In this document: piece after piece, positions 11,091 through 23,061 of the stretch
How the letters are laid out: every line of letters begins with the position of its first letter
Position numbering within the stretch: position 1 is the stretch's first letter
Source: Suillus spraguei
Lineage: Eukaryota; Basidiomycota; Agaricomycetes; Boletales; Suillaceae
NCBI GenBank assembly: GCA_016800925.1
Contig: JABCPU010000153.1
Coordinates: 62,001-126,000, forward strand
Direction of reading: 5' to 3'
Length of the DNA stretch: 64,000 bases
Program-made: the position numbers and the translations under genes
Notes under the pieces: generated by a model
Told to the model about the DNA's origin: nothing
Databases searched by the model: none
Seen by the model: the letters and a program-made list of their open reading frames with translations, nothing else

Positions 11091-14000
11091 ATGGCATCAA
11101 ATAAAAATAAACTCGCATTTTTGTCAATGCCAGCCCCGGCATCATATGTCGCTGGTCTTGGTCGAGGGTCAGTATCTCTCATACTTATATCATTGGATGC
11201 CCTGACCTAACGCTACGACAGCGCTTCTGGATTCACGACTCGTTCAGATATCGGACCTGCCAGAGAGGGTCCATCTGCAGAAGTTATTGCGTGCGTTTGA
11301 ATCCTTTTTATTAGAAGACTTCGCTCATCCTTTGCACAGCGAGGCCCAAGCTAGGCGCGGTGAGGAGCCTGAAATCGATCCAGAACAATTCCAAGACCCC
11401 GACAATGAATATGGTCTATTTGCTGGCACAACTTATGAACAGGATGATGAGGAAGCTGACAAAATATATGATGAGGTTGATCAGAAGATGGACTCACGGC
11501 GTCGAGCACGCAGGTGTGTGCTTTCCGGTTAGTTATATCGTTTTATCGTGTTCAACTGCTTCACTTTGTTTTTCTATTTAGGGAGGCGAGAGAGAACGCA
11601 GAGCTTGCAAGGCACCGGGCTGAGCGCCCCAAGATTCAGCAACAATTCGCTGACCTGAAGCGTGGTTTATCTGTCGTCACCGACCAGGAGTGGGAGAGCA
11701 TACCAGAAGTGGGTAATCTTACAAGGAAGAAGCGGCGAAAAGACGAAAGGACTTTTGTCGTTCCTGACAGCATCATCGTCGGTGACCGATCCAAGTCTGA
11801 ATATGAGAATCGTTGGACAATCGACAACAGCAAGCTAATGGCTTCGAGACTCCAGCTGACACCGGCACCATGACCAATTTCGTTGAAATCGGTCAAGCTC
11901 GTGATAAGATCTTGTCCTTGAAGCTCGATCAAGTACGTCTGCTTATCATTGTATCATTGTATCATACTCATTGCATCGTAGATTTCTGAGACAGCCACTA
12001 CTTCTGGTTTTGCTACCTCTGTCGATCCCAAGGGTTACCTCACATCACTAAATAGCGTCGTTCTCAAGACCGAAGCTGAAATCGGCGACATCAAGCGTGC
12101 CCGCATGCTGTTTGACTCGCTCGTCAAGTCAAATCCCAAACACGCCCCTGGCTGGATTGCAGCTGCATGTTTAGAAGAACACGCTGGCCGTATGGTTGCT
12201 GCAAGGAAACTCATAAAAGCAGGTTGCGAACAGTGTCCCAAGAGCGATGACGTATGGCTCGAGGCAGCAAGGTTACATGTATGTGAACCATGGTATGCTC
12301 TGCGTTGTGCTAATTCCCTCATAGAATAATGATGATGCAAAAGTCATTCTTGCCAATGCTGTTCAACATGTCGGTCAGAGCGTTAAGATCTGGCTTGCAG
12401 CAGCCGACCTTGAACATGATGATAAATCGAAGAAACGCGTCTTGCGTAAAGGTATATAACTTTCCATTGAATACACCGCGATTCACTCACATTACACACA
12501 GCACTGGAGAATATTCCTAACTCCGTTCGGCTATGGAAGGAAACTGTCAATCTTGAAGAATCAGCTGCAGACGCCCGCATACTCCTCTCCCGTGCCGTGG
12601 AGGTGATACCACTTTCCGTCGAGCTCTGGCTCGCTCTCGCCCGTCTCGAAACCCCTGAGCGCGCTAAAGCTGTCCTCAACAAGGCCCGCAAGTCTGTTCC
12701 TACATCGCACGAGATCTGGATTGCTGCTGGACGCCTGCTCGAGCAAGAGGCTATGGGTGACCCCGACAAGTCCACGGAAACCAAAAACAAGGACCTCGAG
12801 CTGGTGGACAAGACCATCGAGTTTGGTGTCCGGGCTCTCCGGCAGCACCAGGTGCTACTCACGCGCGAGCAGTGGCTGAAGGAGGCGGAGCGGTGTGAGA
12901 GTGATGGCAGCCCGCGGACGTGCGAGGCAATCGTTAAGGCTACAGTGAGTATGGAGGTCGAGGAGGAGGACAGGCTGGATACATGGGTTAGTGATGCGGA
13001 GAGCGCAGAAGCTAGAGGCATGGTCGGAACTGCGAGGGCTGTGCTTGCGTATGCACTTAAAGTCTTTCCGGATCAGCGGAACCTCTGGAGAAAGGCTGCA
13101 GATTTGGAGAAGGCGCATGGTACCAAGTATGATAATTTTTCGCAGTGTATACCTCGTATTAATTTTTTTCTAGGGAATCGCTCGATGGAGTGCTCTCTCA
13201 GGCAGTGCACTATTGCCCGCAGGCAGAAGTTCTCTGGCTTATGTCAGCCAAAGAGAAGTGGCTGGCTGGAGACGTGCCAGCAGCGCGCGAGGTCCTCGAA
13301 AAAGCTTTTATCGCCAATCCCGAAAGCGAGCAAATCTGGCTTGCCGCGGTCAAACTCGAGGCGGAAAATGGTGAGTTGGGTGTCGCAAGGGAGCTACTCG
13401 TGCGTGCACGGACAGTTGCGGATACTGAGCGGGTAAGGGTATTATCTCAATACCTGATCGATCTGACTGTACCTTTTCAGATCTGGATGAAATCTGCTGT
13501 ATTTGAGCGCCAGCAAGGACAATATGCTGCAGCGCTTGAAACTGTCTCCACCGCCCTATCCAAATTCCCCAAGTTTGCCAAACTGTACATGATCCAAGGA
13601 CAGATCCGCCAGATGGAAAAGAATTACTCTACTGCGCGTGCCTCGTATGCCGCAGGCCTCAAGGCTTGCCCAAAGGAGATTACGTTATGGGTGCTTGCGA
13701 GCAAACTGGAGGAGCTTGATGGAAGGAGTATCAAAGCTCGCGCATTGCTAGAGAAGGGACGACTCGTCAATCCGGCGAACGAGATTTTGTGGGCAGAGTC
13801 TGTTGGTGTGGAAGAACGATCTGGTGGAGCTGCACAGGCAAAAGCGATGCTCGCCCGTGGCCTGCAGGAATGCCCGACGTCTGGTCTCCTATGGTCGATG
13901 TCTATATGGGCTGAACCACGGCCGACCAGAAAAAGCCGCTCTGTTGATGCGCTGAAGAAAAGCAAGGATAATCCGCTGATCACGTGTACAGTTGCGCGTT

Positions 14001-14323
14001 TGTTCTGGGCGGAAAGGAAGATTGAGAAGGCGAGGCAGTGGTTCTCGAGGAGTGTAACTACAGAGCAGATAAGGATATTGGAGACCATTGGGGATGGTGG
14101 CTCAAGTTCGAGCGCCAGCATGGCACACCCGTACGTCGATTGTCATGCACCTGAGATGCTTGCTAATAGAATCATACAGGAATATGTGGAGGAGGTTATT
14201 AGACAGGGCGTTGCCGCTGAACCACATCATGGGCCTGTGTGGCAGGCTATAGCGAAGGATGACAAGAATGTTGGGAAGAGCACGAAGGAGCTACTCGCGA
14301 TGGTTGCAGATGCATTACAATGA
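11091..14323 (+). CDS. PRP6: Pre-mRNA-splicing factor PRP6 (U4/U6.U5 tri-snRNP)
   Basis: PRP6 bridges U5 and U4/U6 in the tri-snRNP in the nucleus. The N-terminal PRP1 domain is plain: AFLSMPAPASYVAGLGRG, then GASGFTTRSDIGPAREGPS, PEQFQDPDNEYGLFAGTTYE and DEEWESIPEVGNLTRKKRR-like text. From about 12050 to the end the protein is a run of HAT/TPR helical repeats (KHAPGWIAAACLEE, LWLALARLETPERAK, IWIAAGRLLEQEA, IWLAAVKLEAENGE and more), finishing at KSTKELLAMVADALQ. About nine short introns are seen. Two one-base frame slips occur: near 11806 between SEYEN and SLDNRQQQANGF, and near 14063 between SVTT and ADKDIGDHWGWW. Both flanks are conserved each time. As PRP6 is essential, sequence error is the best reading. 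Confidence 0.93.
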
Positions 14324-15937
14324 AAGTTGTCCGGAGGGACTTTATGTGGTGATAGTTATTCCTCATGCTCCAGGTCATATTATGGACATTTTTATGGCTC
14401 TTGTACAAGTCAGAGCTCGAAGCAAAAACTGGTACTGATAATCTATTGACGACTCGCTGAAGCCCATAATTTAATAGGAGAAAACATTGAAGCACAACAA
14501 ATTGACAGCTATTGAATATTATTTAATTATTTAATGGGCGTATTTAATGGTGGTACTCAAGGAAACTTTTGAAACTCGCTTAACACGTCGCTTAAACGGC
14601 TAACTCGTTCAAACTCTCTAGAGTATATTTACAGATTTGTACTTCTAGTTCGAATTGTATTTCTATCGTAATTCGTGTTTTGTTTATAAAGTGCCACGTA
14701 CTTAATAATGATCCTTCAATCAATATAGTGACCGGTCCCTGCCCGGAATGAAATTCGCCCCCGGCCTCCACTTGGTGTGAATAGTAGTACTTAGATTCCC
14801 TTCAAATCGGGTCTTCGCCATCTTCTTTGCCATTTCATCATCTTCCAGAACGAACCAAACGGGGAACTGCGGCGCAACCAGCAGATAAATATGGGGACGT
14901 CCGCAGCAAGAGTGCCAGTAGTGTTCGAGGGTACTGGATAATATTAGCATACGAATTGCAGACCTTGATTAAGCTTGATAATGGATATCAATGAAGCATG
15001 CTATTTTTTCCGCATTTCCGACGATGAACGCGGCGATTGCATAGTGTACGACTCCTATACGGTGTAGTAAGATGTAATATTGGTCGCACATTATACTTGT
15101 CTTCCCGAGTCTCACGCAAGTGTACTCCGAGTCGGGTTGGAATCATAAATTTATAATCACCTCCGAGTATATCGTGATGGTGAAATTTTGTAAATATATG
15201 ATGGGACAGGACTGGTTGATCTAGCAGGGCGTTGAGTAGGGTAGGATACGCCAGAGCAAAGCCGTCAGACCGATGTTCTGGCAAAGACTTGGGAGCATCA
15301 GGGAGGTGAGATTGTGGATGGGCATTTTCCGCTATAAACATCGCCTAGTCAAACCCCAAGGGGATGCACTAAGTTAGTGTAACGAAGGCTTACTAACATG
15401 CCGAGAGGAGAAAATAAGGCCTTGAAGGAGCAGGCGCAAAAGTTCTGGGCTGTATGAAATCTGAAGCTTCTGAAGCGCTACGTGAGTAATACGTTCACAC
15501 TGCATTATGGAAGCAATCAAGGGGTCTTTTCCCCTACAGTGGTAACCAAACGATTTCTTGTTGCAACCCATGAACTGTCTGCAATCGAAACAATATCTCA
15601 GAATCCGACGTCGTGTAACTTCCCTGCCTTGCTGTTTTCAATGCTCCCTCCAACGATGAGAAGACCAAAGGTAATAGAGGACATCAAAAGTACCGTACCA
15701 TGAACAGAGGAGATGATAGGGTCTGGATCAACGAGGAAGGCATGCATGACAGATCATACGGCTCGCGCAGTACTGGTGGCAACAAGAAAAAGTAGAACTA
15801 TTAAGTTACGTATCATCAGTTCCAAATATGTGATGAGCGCGAAATTCCGAATCACAGGTGAACGTGCCTCTGCCATTCACCAAATTGAAAACTCAAATCT
15901 TTTAAAGCCAACCAATAACGTCCTCGGGACCAGTCCC
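14324..15937. other. Stretch without a confident gene; possible membrane-protein remnant
   Basis: The first part (to about 14720) is AT-rich 3' flank of PRP6. On the minus strand, a 49-codon frame from an ATG at 15747 to 15598 encodes a hydrophobic segment (GTVLLMSSITFGLLIVGG), and another hydrophobic stretch (GVVHYAIAAFIV) lies near 15040. They could be exons of one degraded or multi-intron membrane protein, but I could not connect them with convincing splice sites and no family motif is visible. Confidence 0.25.
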
Positions 15938-17284
15938 TCAGAGATCCCTCCTGCTTTGACGGACTCGCCTAGCTTGCGCCTCGGTGTATAAATCATTCAG
16001 GAGTTGGATTTCGTCGATGACCCTTGACGGCTGCTCGCCTTTGGCCACAGCTCGTAGACAATTACTAGAGACGACGTAAACCTTTTGATCAGGCAGATTC
16101 GCCTCCGCAAGATTTGCCTGCACATTGCGGCGAGTTTCATCGACGAGCTGCTCTCTCGCAGCCACGTACAATGATGACCGTTGCGACCGATCGGCATTTT
16201 CATCATCACTTTCATACCCCATCTCCTTTACAATGTTTCGAATATGTTGGTCTGCTTTTGAGCGGACGATGTAAGTGGGGATCTTGAAACGCCTGCAATT
16301 GAGGAGAATAGCGATGTCGGTCTGGGTGAACCGATTATCGAACAAGACGACAATGCAATCAAAGACGTAGAGTCCCTGCGCGTTGAAATACTGCCAATCG
16401 GGGATTCTGATCGTCCCCGCTCCAGGAAGGTCGTACCAGACATGTTGGCATCGCTCGTCAGGGTCTGGATATCTTCCTATCTTCAGGGTGGTTTCCGTGA
16501 CCCCTGTACGAGCGGAACCAGCTGCACGGTTACTCATACCGCGAAATGCGTTCACGAGTGATGACTTTCCCCCACCAGCCCTCCCAGCAACGGCGAAATG
16601 ACATAAATTCTCCTGATACTGAATTTTTGCTTGAGCAGCGAGGATTTCTTGAGGAGTGGGCGTTAATACAGGCTGGATGCCCTCCCTAAGCCGCTTTTCA
16701 GCGTCTTCCTTGGCAGCTGTAGCCTCGCGAACATTTTCCTCAGCTACCCTTCTTACTGCCTCTGATTCTGCAGTGGCTTTGTCGGCTTTCTTCTTTTCTT
16801 CGTCGGCTACCCTCTGAAGACGCTCGGCGTTTTGCTTAGAAGCCTCTGCCGCCCTCTGAGCTTTTTCAAGGGCAGCTTGAGAACGCTGCCTCTCCGCCTC
16901 AGCTTCCCGGGCTTTTTTCTTGGACTCCTCCGTTGCAAGTCGTGCAGCATTTTCTGCAGCGGAATGAGCCGCATTCGCGGCTCTTGCAGCGTCAAACATG
17001 GACTTCATCTGCTCCTGAGTTTTCTGCTGCGCAGCTTCTGCAGCCGACATGGCTTCTTGCTGGAACTGAGATGCCCTACTTTGCATCGTTTGCACTGATT
17101 GTACGAGCTGCGCCACCTGCGTCTTCATACCGTCAAGGTCCTCAATGGCCCTATCCCGCTCTGCCTCAGCCCACTTGCGGGCTTCTATGGCAGCATAAGT
17201 TGGATTGGGATCGCTGCTGCGGGAACCGAATATCTTCGGTATTAACCAGCTCCCTATAGTCACTGCAGGTAGTACCCATGCCAT
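15938..17284 (-). CDS. IRG-like (interferon-inducible GTPase-type) GTPase with coiled coil
   Basis: A single uninterrupted exon of 448 codons, unusual among intron-rich neighbours. The N-terminus (MAWVLPAVTIGSWLIPKIFG) is hydrophobic and may insert in a membrane. Residues about 35-200 are an Ala/Glu/Lys/Arg-rich coiled coil. The GTPase core follows: P-loop GRAGGGKSS (234-242), switch II DLPGAG (285-290), base-recognition RSKAD (341-345) and a VSS near 390. The order and the AGxGKSSLVNAFRG style match the IRG family within the dynamin-like GTPases. Vertebrate IRGs act in cell-autonomous immunity and membrane remodelling; the role of fungal members is not known to me. The absence of introns may point to a retro-copied or recently expanded family. 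GTP binding is well supported; the biological role is open. Confidence 0.8.
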   Translation of the reverse strand: MAWVLPAVTIGSWLIPKIFGSRSSDPNPTYAAIEARKWAEAERDRAIEDLDGMKTQVAQLVQSVQTMQSRASQFQQEAMSAAEAAQQKTQEQMKSMFDAARAANAAHSAAENAARLATEESKKKAREAEAERQRSQAALEKAQRAAEASKQNAERLQRVADEEKKKADKATAESEAVRRVAEENVREATAAKEDAEKRLREGIQPVLTPTPQEILAAQAKIQYQENLCHFAVAGRAGGGKSSLVNAFRGMSNRAAGSARTGVTETTLKIGRYPDPDERCQHVWYDLPGAGTIRIPDWQYFNAQGLYVFDCIVVLFDNRFTQTDIAILLNCRRFKIPTYIVRSKADQHIRNIVKEMGYESDDENADRSQRSSLYVAAREQLVDETRRNVQANLAEANLPDQKVYVVSSNCLRAVAKGEQPSRVIDEIQLLNDLYTEAQARRVRQSRRDL

Positions 17285-18275
17285 TATTTTGTCTGCGTAA
17301 AGTCGATGATCAGCAGTCGAGTAAAGAAAAAGTTTGCACTATAGTTTGCGAGCACTGAAAGATGGGCTGCCTTGAAAGTTCGTTGGAGGAAGGTGCAGCC
17401 GTAATATTTGTAGGTATTCAGCTCCATGTTAGCCTCGCGGCCACAGCTTGAATTGTAACCCTGACCTTGGGTTTTGGGGTGCTTGACCGCATTGCACGCA
17501 CGTTTTAGAAGTATGCATAGTATATACCTATGCGTGATCATCGCAAGCCAAACCGGAAACAAGACCATCTGCCACAGATCCAGCGATGATCATATTACAA
17601 CCGTTTCTGAACAGCGCGTCTATTGTATAGAAGACAGGATTGAGGGGTGATTTTGTTGTGCTGCAAGTACGGGGGAGACTCTGGGCGCGACTCCTATCAG
17701 TTAGCCAAGAGTGAGTGAAGAACTTGCAGTGGTTTCGATTGCGGTTCTTCGCCTCCGAGACAGGAAGTGATTGATGGAGTCTATGAAGCGCCTCCAAAAC
17801 TAGTAGACAACGTGTTCGCCAGTTGGAAACATTGTTAGGAGTCCTAGTAGGACTGTCAAGTACTGACTTAGTACGTGTGCGTTGCCAACATTAATAAGTA
17901 CTATACCAATAGCACAGCCACACTGACCGTTCATTGAAATTGTGTTCAAAATTCAAATGCTGTTTTCATCCGACTGTGATGAGGGCAGATACTACTGATC
18001 ACTAGCACGCTTAAGAATCTCGTCCAGATCAGCCAGGGTCAGCTAAGCTGGTCTGAATCTTAATTTCGATCATCGTAATAAGGACCCCTGTGCCAGGGAG
18101 GCTGACCACGATGCGGCTCTTGTCTGAATCGAAGTCAGAACCTCTTGACTTCTCTTAGATCACCGTTCACATCATCATCAGTATACCACCTCTACCCAGA
18201 GCGTGTCATCCACTCCTTTCGCAGTCAAGTTCGCTGTCTTCTTAGCATCGATATATCTGAGTTCCATCACTCTCC
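17285..18275. other. Intergenic stretch, no supported gene
   Basis: This is the divergent region between the IRG-like gene and the membrane-protein gene at 18276. Two minus-strand open frames (17284-17568 and 17528-17797) lack motifs and overlap each other. A CATCATCATCAG-type run near 18170 lies in the likely 5' leader of the right-hand gene. Confidence 0.3.
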
Positions 18276-18997
18276 ATGATCACTCCACGAACCGCCCCTG
18301 TTGCTCGCACTATCCATGACAGCATACGGTGTCAACCTGTCTCCAGCAGTACGACCCTCTGTGTTGGGGACATCGTTACAATCATCGGTGAGCCATTCTC
18401 TGCGATGAAATAGAACCTTCATCATACGCGTGTTGCAGTTATCAGTATTGTCTTGATCCTCGCACTCTCATGTATTTTCTGGATATGGCAGATAGTTCAC
18501 TGTCATACCGTTGCTGATGAGGAACAAGGTAAGGGCTCGTCGGAGATTAGTTCGAGTGACTGAGCTTTATTCACACCTTTCAACTCCTAGTTTCATTGAA
18601 TCGCGATCCCTTCAACGTGGTCTCATCTTCGCTGGATAATTCTGTTCTCGTGAGAAAGGGTATTGTGCAAGAGCCGTGCAAGCCGGTGCAAGCCAAAACT
18701 GCCGAACCTGATGTCTTCTGGTCTCCGCAGGCCCAACTGCCCGAACTCAAGTTTCATCTCGATCCTCTACCCGCCATGGAAGAGATGAGAAACAACATTT
18801 CTATTCGCCCATTTTCTTGCCATTTTCCATCGTCACCGTCACCCCGTTCCAGTTTGGTATGTTCGAACCCGTCCCTGTTGCAGTCACAGTCCTTCGGGGG
18901 TACGGCCACGCGGAGCGGCAGTCCGCAGTCCAACATGCCACCAGATAGTGTATGTTCTGAAAGCGGTGGCAAAGTGGAACATAGTATGCCCTTGTGA
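18276..18997 (+). CDS. Unknown single-pass membrane protein
   Basis: I do not recognise this protein. Three exons (18276-18387, 18439-18528, 18591-18997) join in frame to 202 residues, with introns of 51 and 62 bases and standard GT/AG ends. The first exon gives a short N-terminal part. The second is almost entirely a membrane span (ISIVLILALSCIFWIWQIV). The third is a Ser/Pro-rich tail with low-complexity stretches such as FPSSPSPRSS and GTATRSGSPQS. The layout (short N-terminus, one span, disordered tail) resembles many orphan small membrane proteins of Agaricomycetes. Consistent splice phases and clean donor and acceptor sites are the main support. Confidence 0.5.
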
Positions 18998-19947
18998 CAG
19001 ATAGGTCCCATTCGAGAGTAAGGTTCGCATGAGGGTCCGGAACTCGTGGCATCATGACGGATGCAGGTCGGGTTGGTTGCTGTATGGAGCCATGAGATGA
19101 GATGACGAAGTTGCTCTTATGATACTCCCTCTTTTCATGTTCAAAGCACCTGTTTGGATCAGTCTTCTGTGATCAAGAATATAATATATTGCAAAAGGAG
19201 TTGACAGCAAAATTGATCGCAGTGGCTTGCTGTCATGCTAAAAGCTCTACCTGACGCCCTAGTGTTATCAAAATACTTGGTTGGTTGCACAGCCTTTTGA
19301 ACGTAACCGACACTGTGTAAAGCCAGAGATTGCTGTAGAGAGGGATTAATGACCACACTCGTGTGTAACGCCAGGTGAGAGAGATAAGCATCAATAGATT
19401 TAGCAGCTCAACCACGCACAAAAAGTGGTTGCAGTGGCGATGGCAATGGGTAATGTAAAAAGGGTGCAACGTCGCAAACTGTCGTGGCGTCATGATAGTT
19501 GAACATCATGCGGGGTTGAGAAAAAGGAAATAACAAGCGCACCTCTCGAAAGGCTAAATAATTTAATGTCCGACGATCTGCTCAGCAGATTTCACTTAGT
19601 AAGTAAGTATCAAGCTAGTATAGTGCTTGGTGTTAGAACTCGGGGATTATGCAGATGCCCGGGTGGATCTTACGGTAGACAGAATTTCTATTATTATAAA
19701 CAACGGAAACCTGCGAGGATTGGTGTACAAGATAGTTCTATACTTATTGTAAAGAACACGAAGAGAGAATACCGGATATGAGAGGGTACGTGTACAGAGT
19801 TCATTCAGGTGCCTGGCTCATGCACCCACAGTCATGTCAATTCAATAGTACGTTGCGGCTTAACCTGACACGATAAATCAGTCCGTCATTTTTTCGGGTC
19901 TATAAAATGGTATCGTAATTGGAGCCCCATCTCCCTTTGACACCCTC
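18998..19947. other. Intergenic stretch, no supported gene
   Basis: The 3' flank of the preceding gene and the 5' region of KHA1. No conserved coding text is visible on either strand. The rightmost 50 bases hold the KHA1 TATA box. Confidence 0.35.
19901..19908 (+). promoter_or_regulatory. TATA box of KHA1
   Basis: TATAAAAT lies 40 bases before the ATG at 19948. The spacing and match are good for a basidiomycete core promoter. Confidence 0.5.
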
Positions 19948-22900
19948 ATGCCACAGTTTTCAGACACCATTATTGGGCTCTTCAACAAGAGAGAGGTCAC
20001 CGGCGAGGTTTGTTCTCAACCTTACTATGACTGACATCCACTGATCTTGTTCGTCTACATCATAGGGTGGTTTACTTACTGGTACAGATCCATCAGCTTT
20101 CGATGTTTCGGACCCCCTGAGGCTATGGATAATACAAGTTGGTGTGTATGGCATAATTCCTCATAGCTTGGCATGATCTCAACCCAACCCAGGCGTCATT
20201 ATAATGATGGCCCAGCTACTTTCTCTGGGCTTGCGTAGGATGAAGCAGCCGAAAGTCATTGCCGAGGTGCTCGGCGGCATCCTTTTGGGTCTGTAACATT
20301 CCCGTTACCTTCTGCGTGAGATGTTTATCCGACCCACAAATCTAGGCCCAACGGCCTTTGGGCGCATACCCGGCTTTACCCAACACATATTCCCTTCTCA
20401 GTCATTGCCATACTTATCTCTTGTTGCCAATATCGGCCTTTGCCTGTTTCTCTTCATCGTCGGCCTTGAAATTGACGCCAGTGTCATCAAGCGCAATGCT
20501 CGCTTGTCAGCCACTGTGTCCCTCGCAGGCATGGCTTTGCCCTTTGGCCTCGGCTCTGCATTGTCTCTTCCACTATACCACCACTTCATCAGCCCATCCG
20601 TTCAGTTCACACATTTCATGCTGTTCACTGGCGTCGCATATTCTATAACCGCCTTTCCCGTACTGTGTCGTATTCTTACTGAGCTCAAGCTCTTGGATAC
20701 CACCGTTGGCATTATCGTCCTCTCAGCCGGCGTAGGCAACGATGTCGTGGGTTGGACTCTCCTGGCGCTCAGTGTAGCCCTCGTTAACGCTGGTTCTGGT
20801 CTTACTGCCCTATGGGTATTGCTCACATGCGTCGCATTCACAATATTTCTGTTATTAGTCGTCAAGAGAGTAATGCTTTGGCTTGCCAGAGCCACGGGCA
20901 GTACAGACAATGGTCCTACTATGTTTTACATGACTGTTGTTATGATCTTGCTTTGGGCTTGTGCGTTCTTTACGGATATCGTGGGCGTCAATGCTATTTT
21001 CGGTAAGCGCTGGTCCTTAATTGTCTGGTTTCGACTTATCGCGGGCAGGTGCATTCCTGGCCGGTATCATTGTACCGAGGGAGGGCGGTCTCGCCATCGC
21101 TTTGACAGAGAAACTCGAAGATATGGTTTCCATCATATTTCTACCTTTGGTATTTTCATTTTCCGTCTCCCCTACCTAGTCACTCATGCGTTGCAGTATT
21201 TTACCATCTCAGGGCTGAACACTGATCTTGGACTCCTTAATGATGGTCGGTCATCTAAGTCGCCTTTTATTTATTTCTCTTATATAACTTTGGATATTGC
21301 AGGTATTACTTGGGCCTTCACAATCGCCATCGCATGCCTTGCATTCTTGGGCAAGTTTGGTGGATGCACGATTGCCTCAAGGTTGTCTGGTTTCAGCTGG
21401 CGTGAGGCTAGTACAATTGGAGCACTCATGAGTTGTAAGGGGTAAGTATCCAAATACTTGGGTGTTCTCGTCTGCTAAGTCATATTACCTAGCCTCGTTG
21501 AGCTGATTGTGCTTAACGTTGGTCTCTCCGCCGGCATTTTGTCTCCAAAAGTCTTCTCCATGTTCGTGCTGGAAGCCTTGACGCTCACGTTCATGACCAC
21601 CCCACTCGTCACAGCATTGTATCCTCCGGAATGGCGTGTCACTGCTACTTCAGGCGGGGCTCCGCCCCAAACTCATGACGAGGAGGGCAGTGTAGACAAG
21701 AAATCTTTTGTGAATGAAGAGCCGCCCTGGCGGTATCGCTTTACTGTTGTTCTCGACAAACTCGAACACATGCCGTGCATGATGGCCCTCACGCAGCTCG
21801 TCCGTCCTCCTGTATCAGATTTCTCCTCGTTCACTACCGTTGTGTCGACATCTGCTGCATCTGACCCAGCCCTGTTGAAGTACAAGACGCCCGAAGTGAG
21901 CATCAGTGCACTCCGCCTCATCGAGCTCTCGGATCGTACGTCGGCGGTGATGAAATCATCCACTGCAGATACGCTTATCCATACCGATCCACTCCTGGGC
22001 ATATTCCGCATGTTTGGAGAGCTGAATGATTTGCCCGTATCGACATCACTGACTATCGTGCCATACGATGACCTTGTTTACAATGTTGTGGATCACGCTA
22101 AGCGAAATGCATCTCAACTTATACTGCTCCCATGGTTGCCACCTTGCGCTGGCACTACTGAAACAAATGAAAGTGCCACGCCACGGCGAGAAAAGTTCGA
22201 CCACAACCCTTTCGAGGCCATTTTCGGCACATCAAGAGATAAGTCTGCATCCGCCATCCACTCGCAGTTTGTACGTGGGGTGTTCGCACAAAGCAAGACA
22301 GACGTCGCCCTGTTTGTCGATCCTGGAAATTTCCTCAACACGTGTGCGGGGACAGGCGGCTCGCATCACGTCTTTCTTCCGTTTTTTGGTGGTCCTGACG
22401 ACCGCCTCGCGCTGGAATTCGTGGTGCAGCTCTGTGCGAACCCGAAGATTAATGCAACAGTGGTCAAGATGGAAAAACACAAGATTGAACATACACAAAT
22501 CGAACGACCTCCTTCGGCACACTCTGATCTCAAAGCCGACATCAACTTACTTGTACTTCCTCATCACATGTCATCGGTCAGTGCCACTACCTTATCCGCA
22601 TGGACTAAATAACATTTTTGTCACCGATTATGCAGATGATGGCATTCCCAGACACTGTCTACGGACACGCCAACACCCAAATGCGCATTCAGTCAGAAAC
22701 AGCTGACAGCATAATTTGGTCGCAATACGCGGGCCGCAATCTATCAGATTCGGACATACCTGGGCCATTGCGTGCTGCGCTTTCGCGAATAACTTTTGCA
22801 AACCTCGCTTCTCCCACCCCACTGCACGCTGCGATCCAGCGCGCATCAACGTGCCAACGGGTGCTGGTTGTCACAGGACGGTCGAAGCGACTGGCAGTGG

Positions 22901-23061
22901 AGGATCATCATGCTGAGTTGAAAGATCTGGTGGAGGAGCATAGGGTGGTAGGGCATGAGATGATAAGTAAGACGATTGGGGATGTGGCAACTGCGTTTGT
23001 GGTGTCGGGGTGCGCGAGTGCGATGGTTGTACTGCAGGCTGCGAATGTGGAGATGGAGTAG
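19948..23061 (+). CDS. KHA1: K+/H+ antiporter, CPA2 family (KHA1)
   Basis: It exchanges K+ for H+ across an intracellular membrane (Golgi/endosome in yeast) and helps set luminal pH and potassium. The start at 19948 is followed after an intron by GGLLTGTDPSAFDVSDPLRLWIIQ, the normal N-terminus. The Na+/H+ exchanger domain covers about 20200-21640, with PKVIAEVLGGILLG, FGRIPGFTQHIFP, LCLFLFIVGLEID, AYSITAFPVLCRIL and LSAGVGNDVVGW (the last holding the conserved acidic residue of the transport core). A long cytosolic C-terminal region follows with two universal-stress-like folds, including a DADSIIW-like ADSIIWSQYAG stretch near 22705. It ends at TAG 23061. Seven or so introns of 45-70 bases are inferred and the frame is intact over the whole length. 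The gene is convergent with NOP56. Confidence 0.92.
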
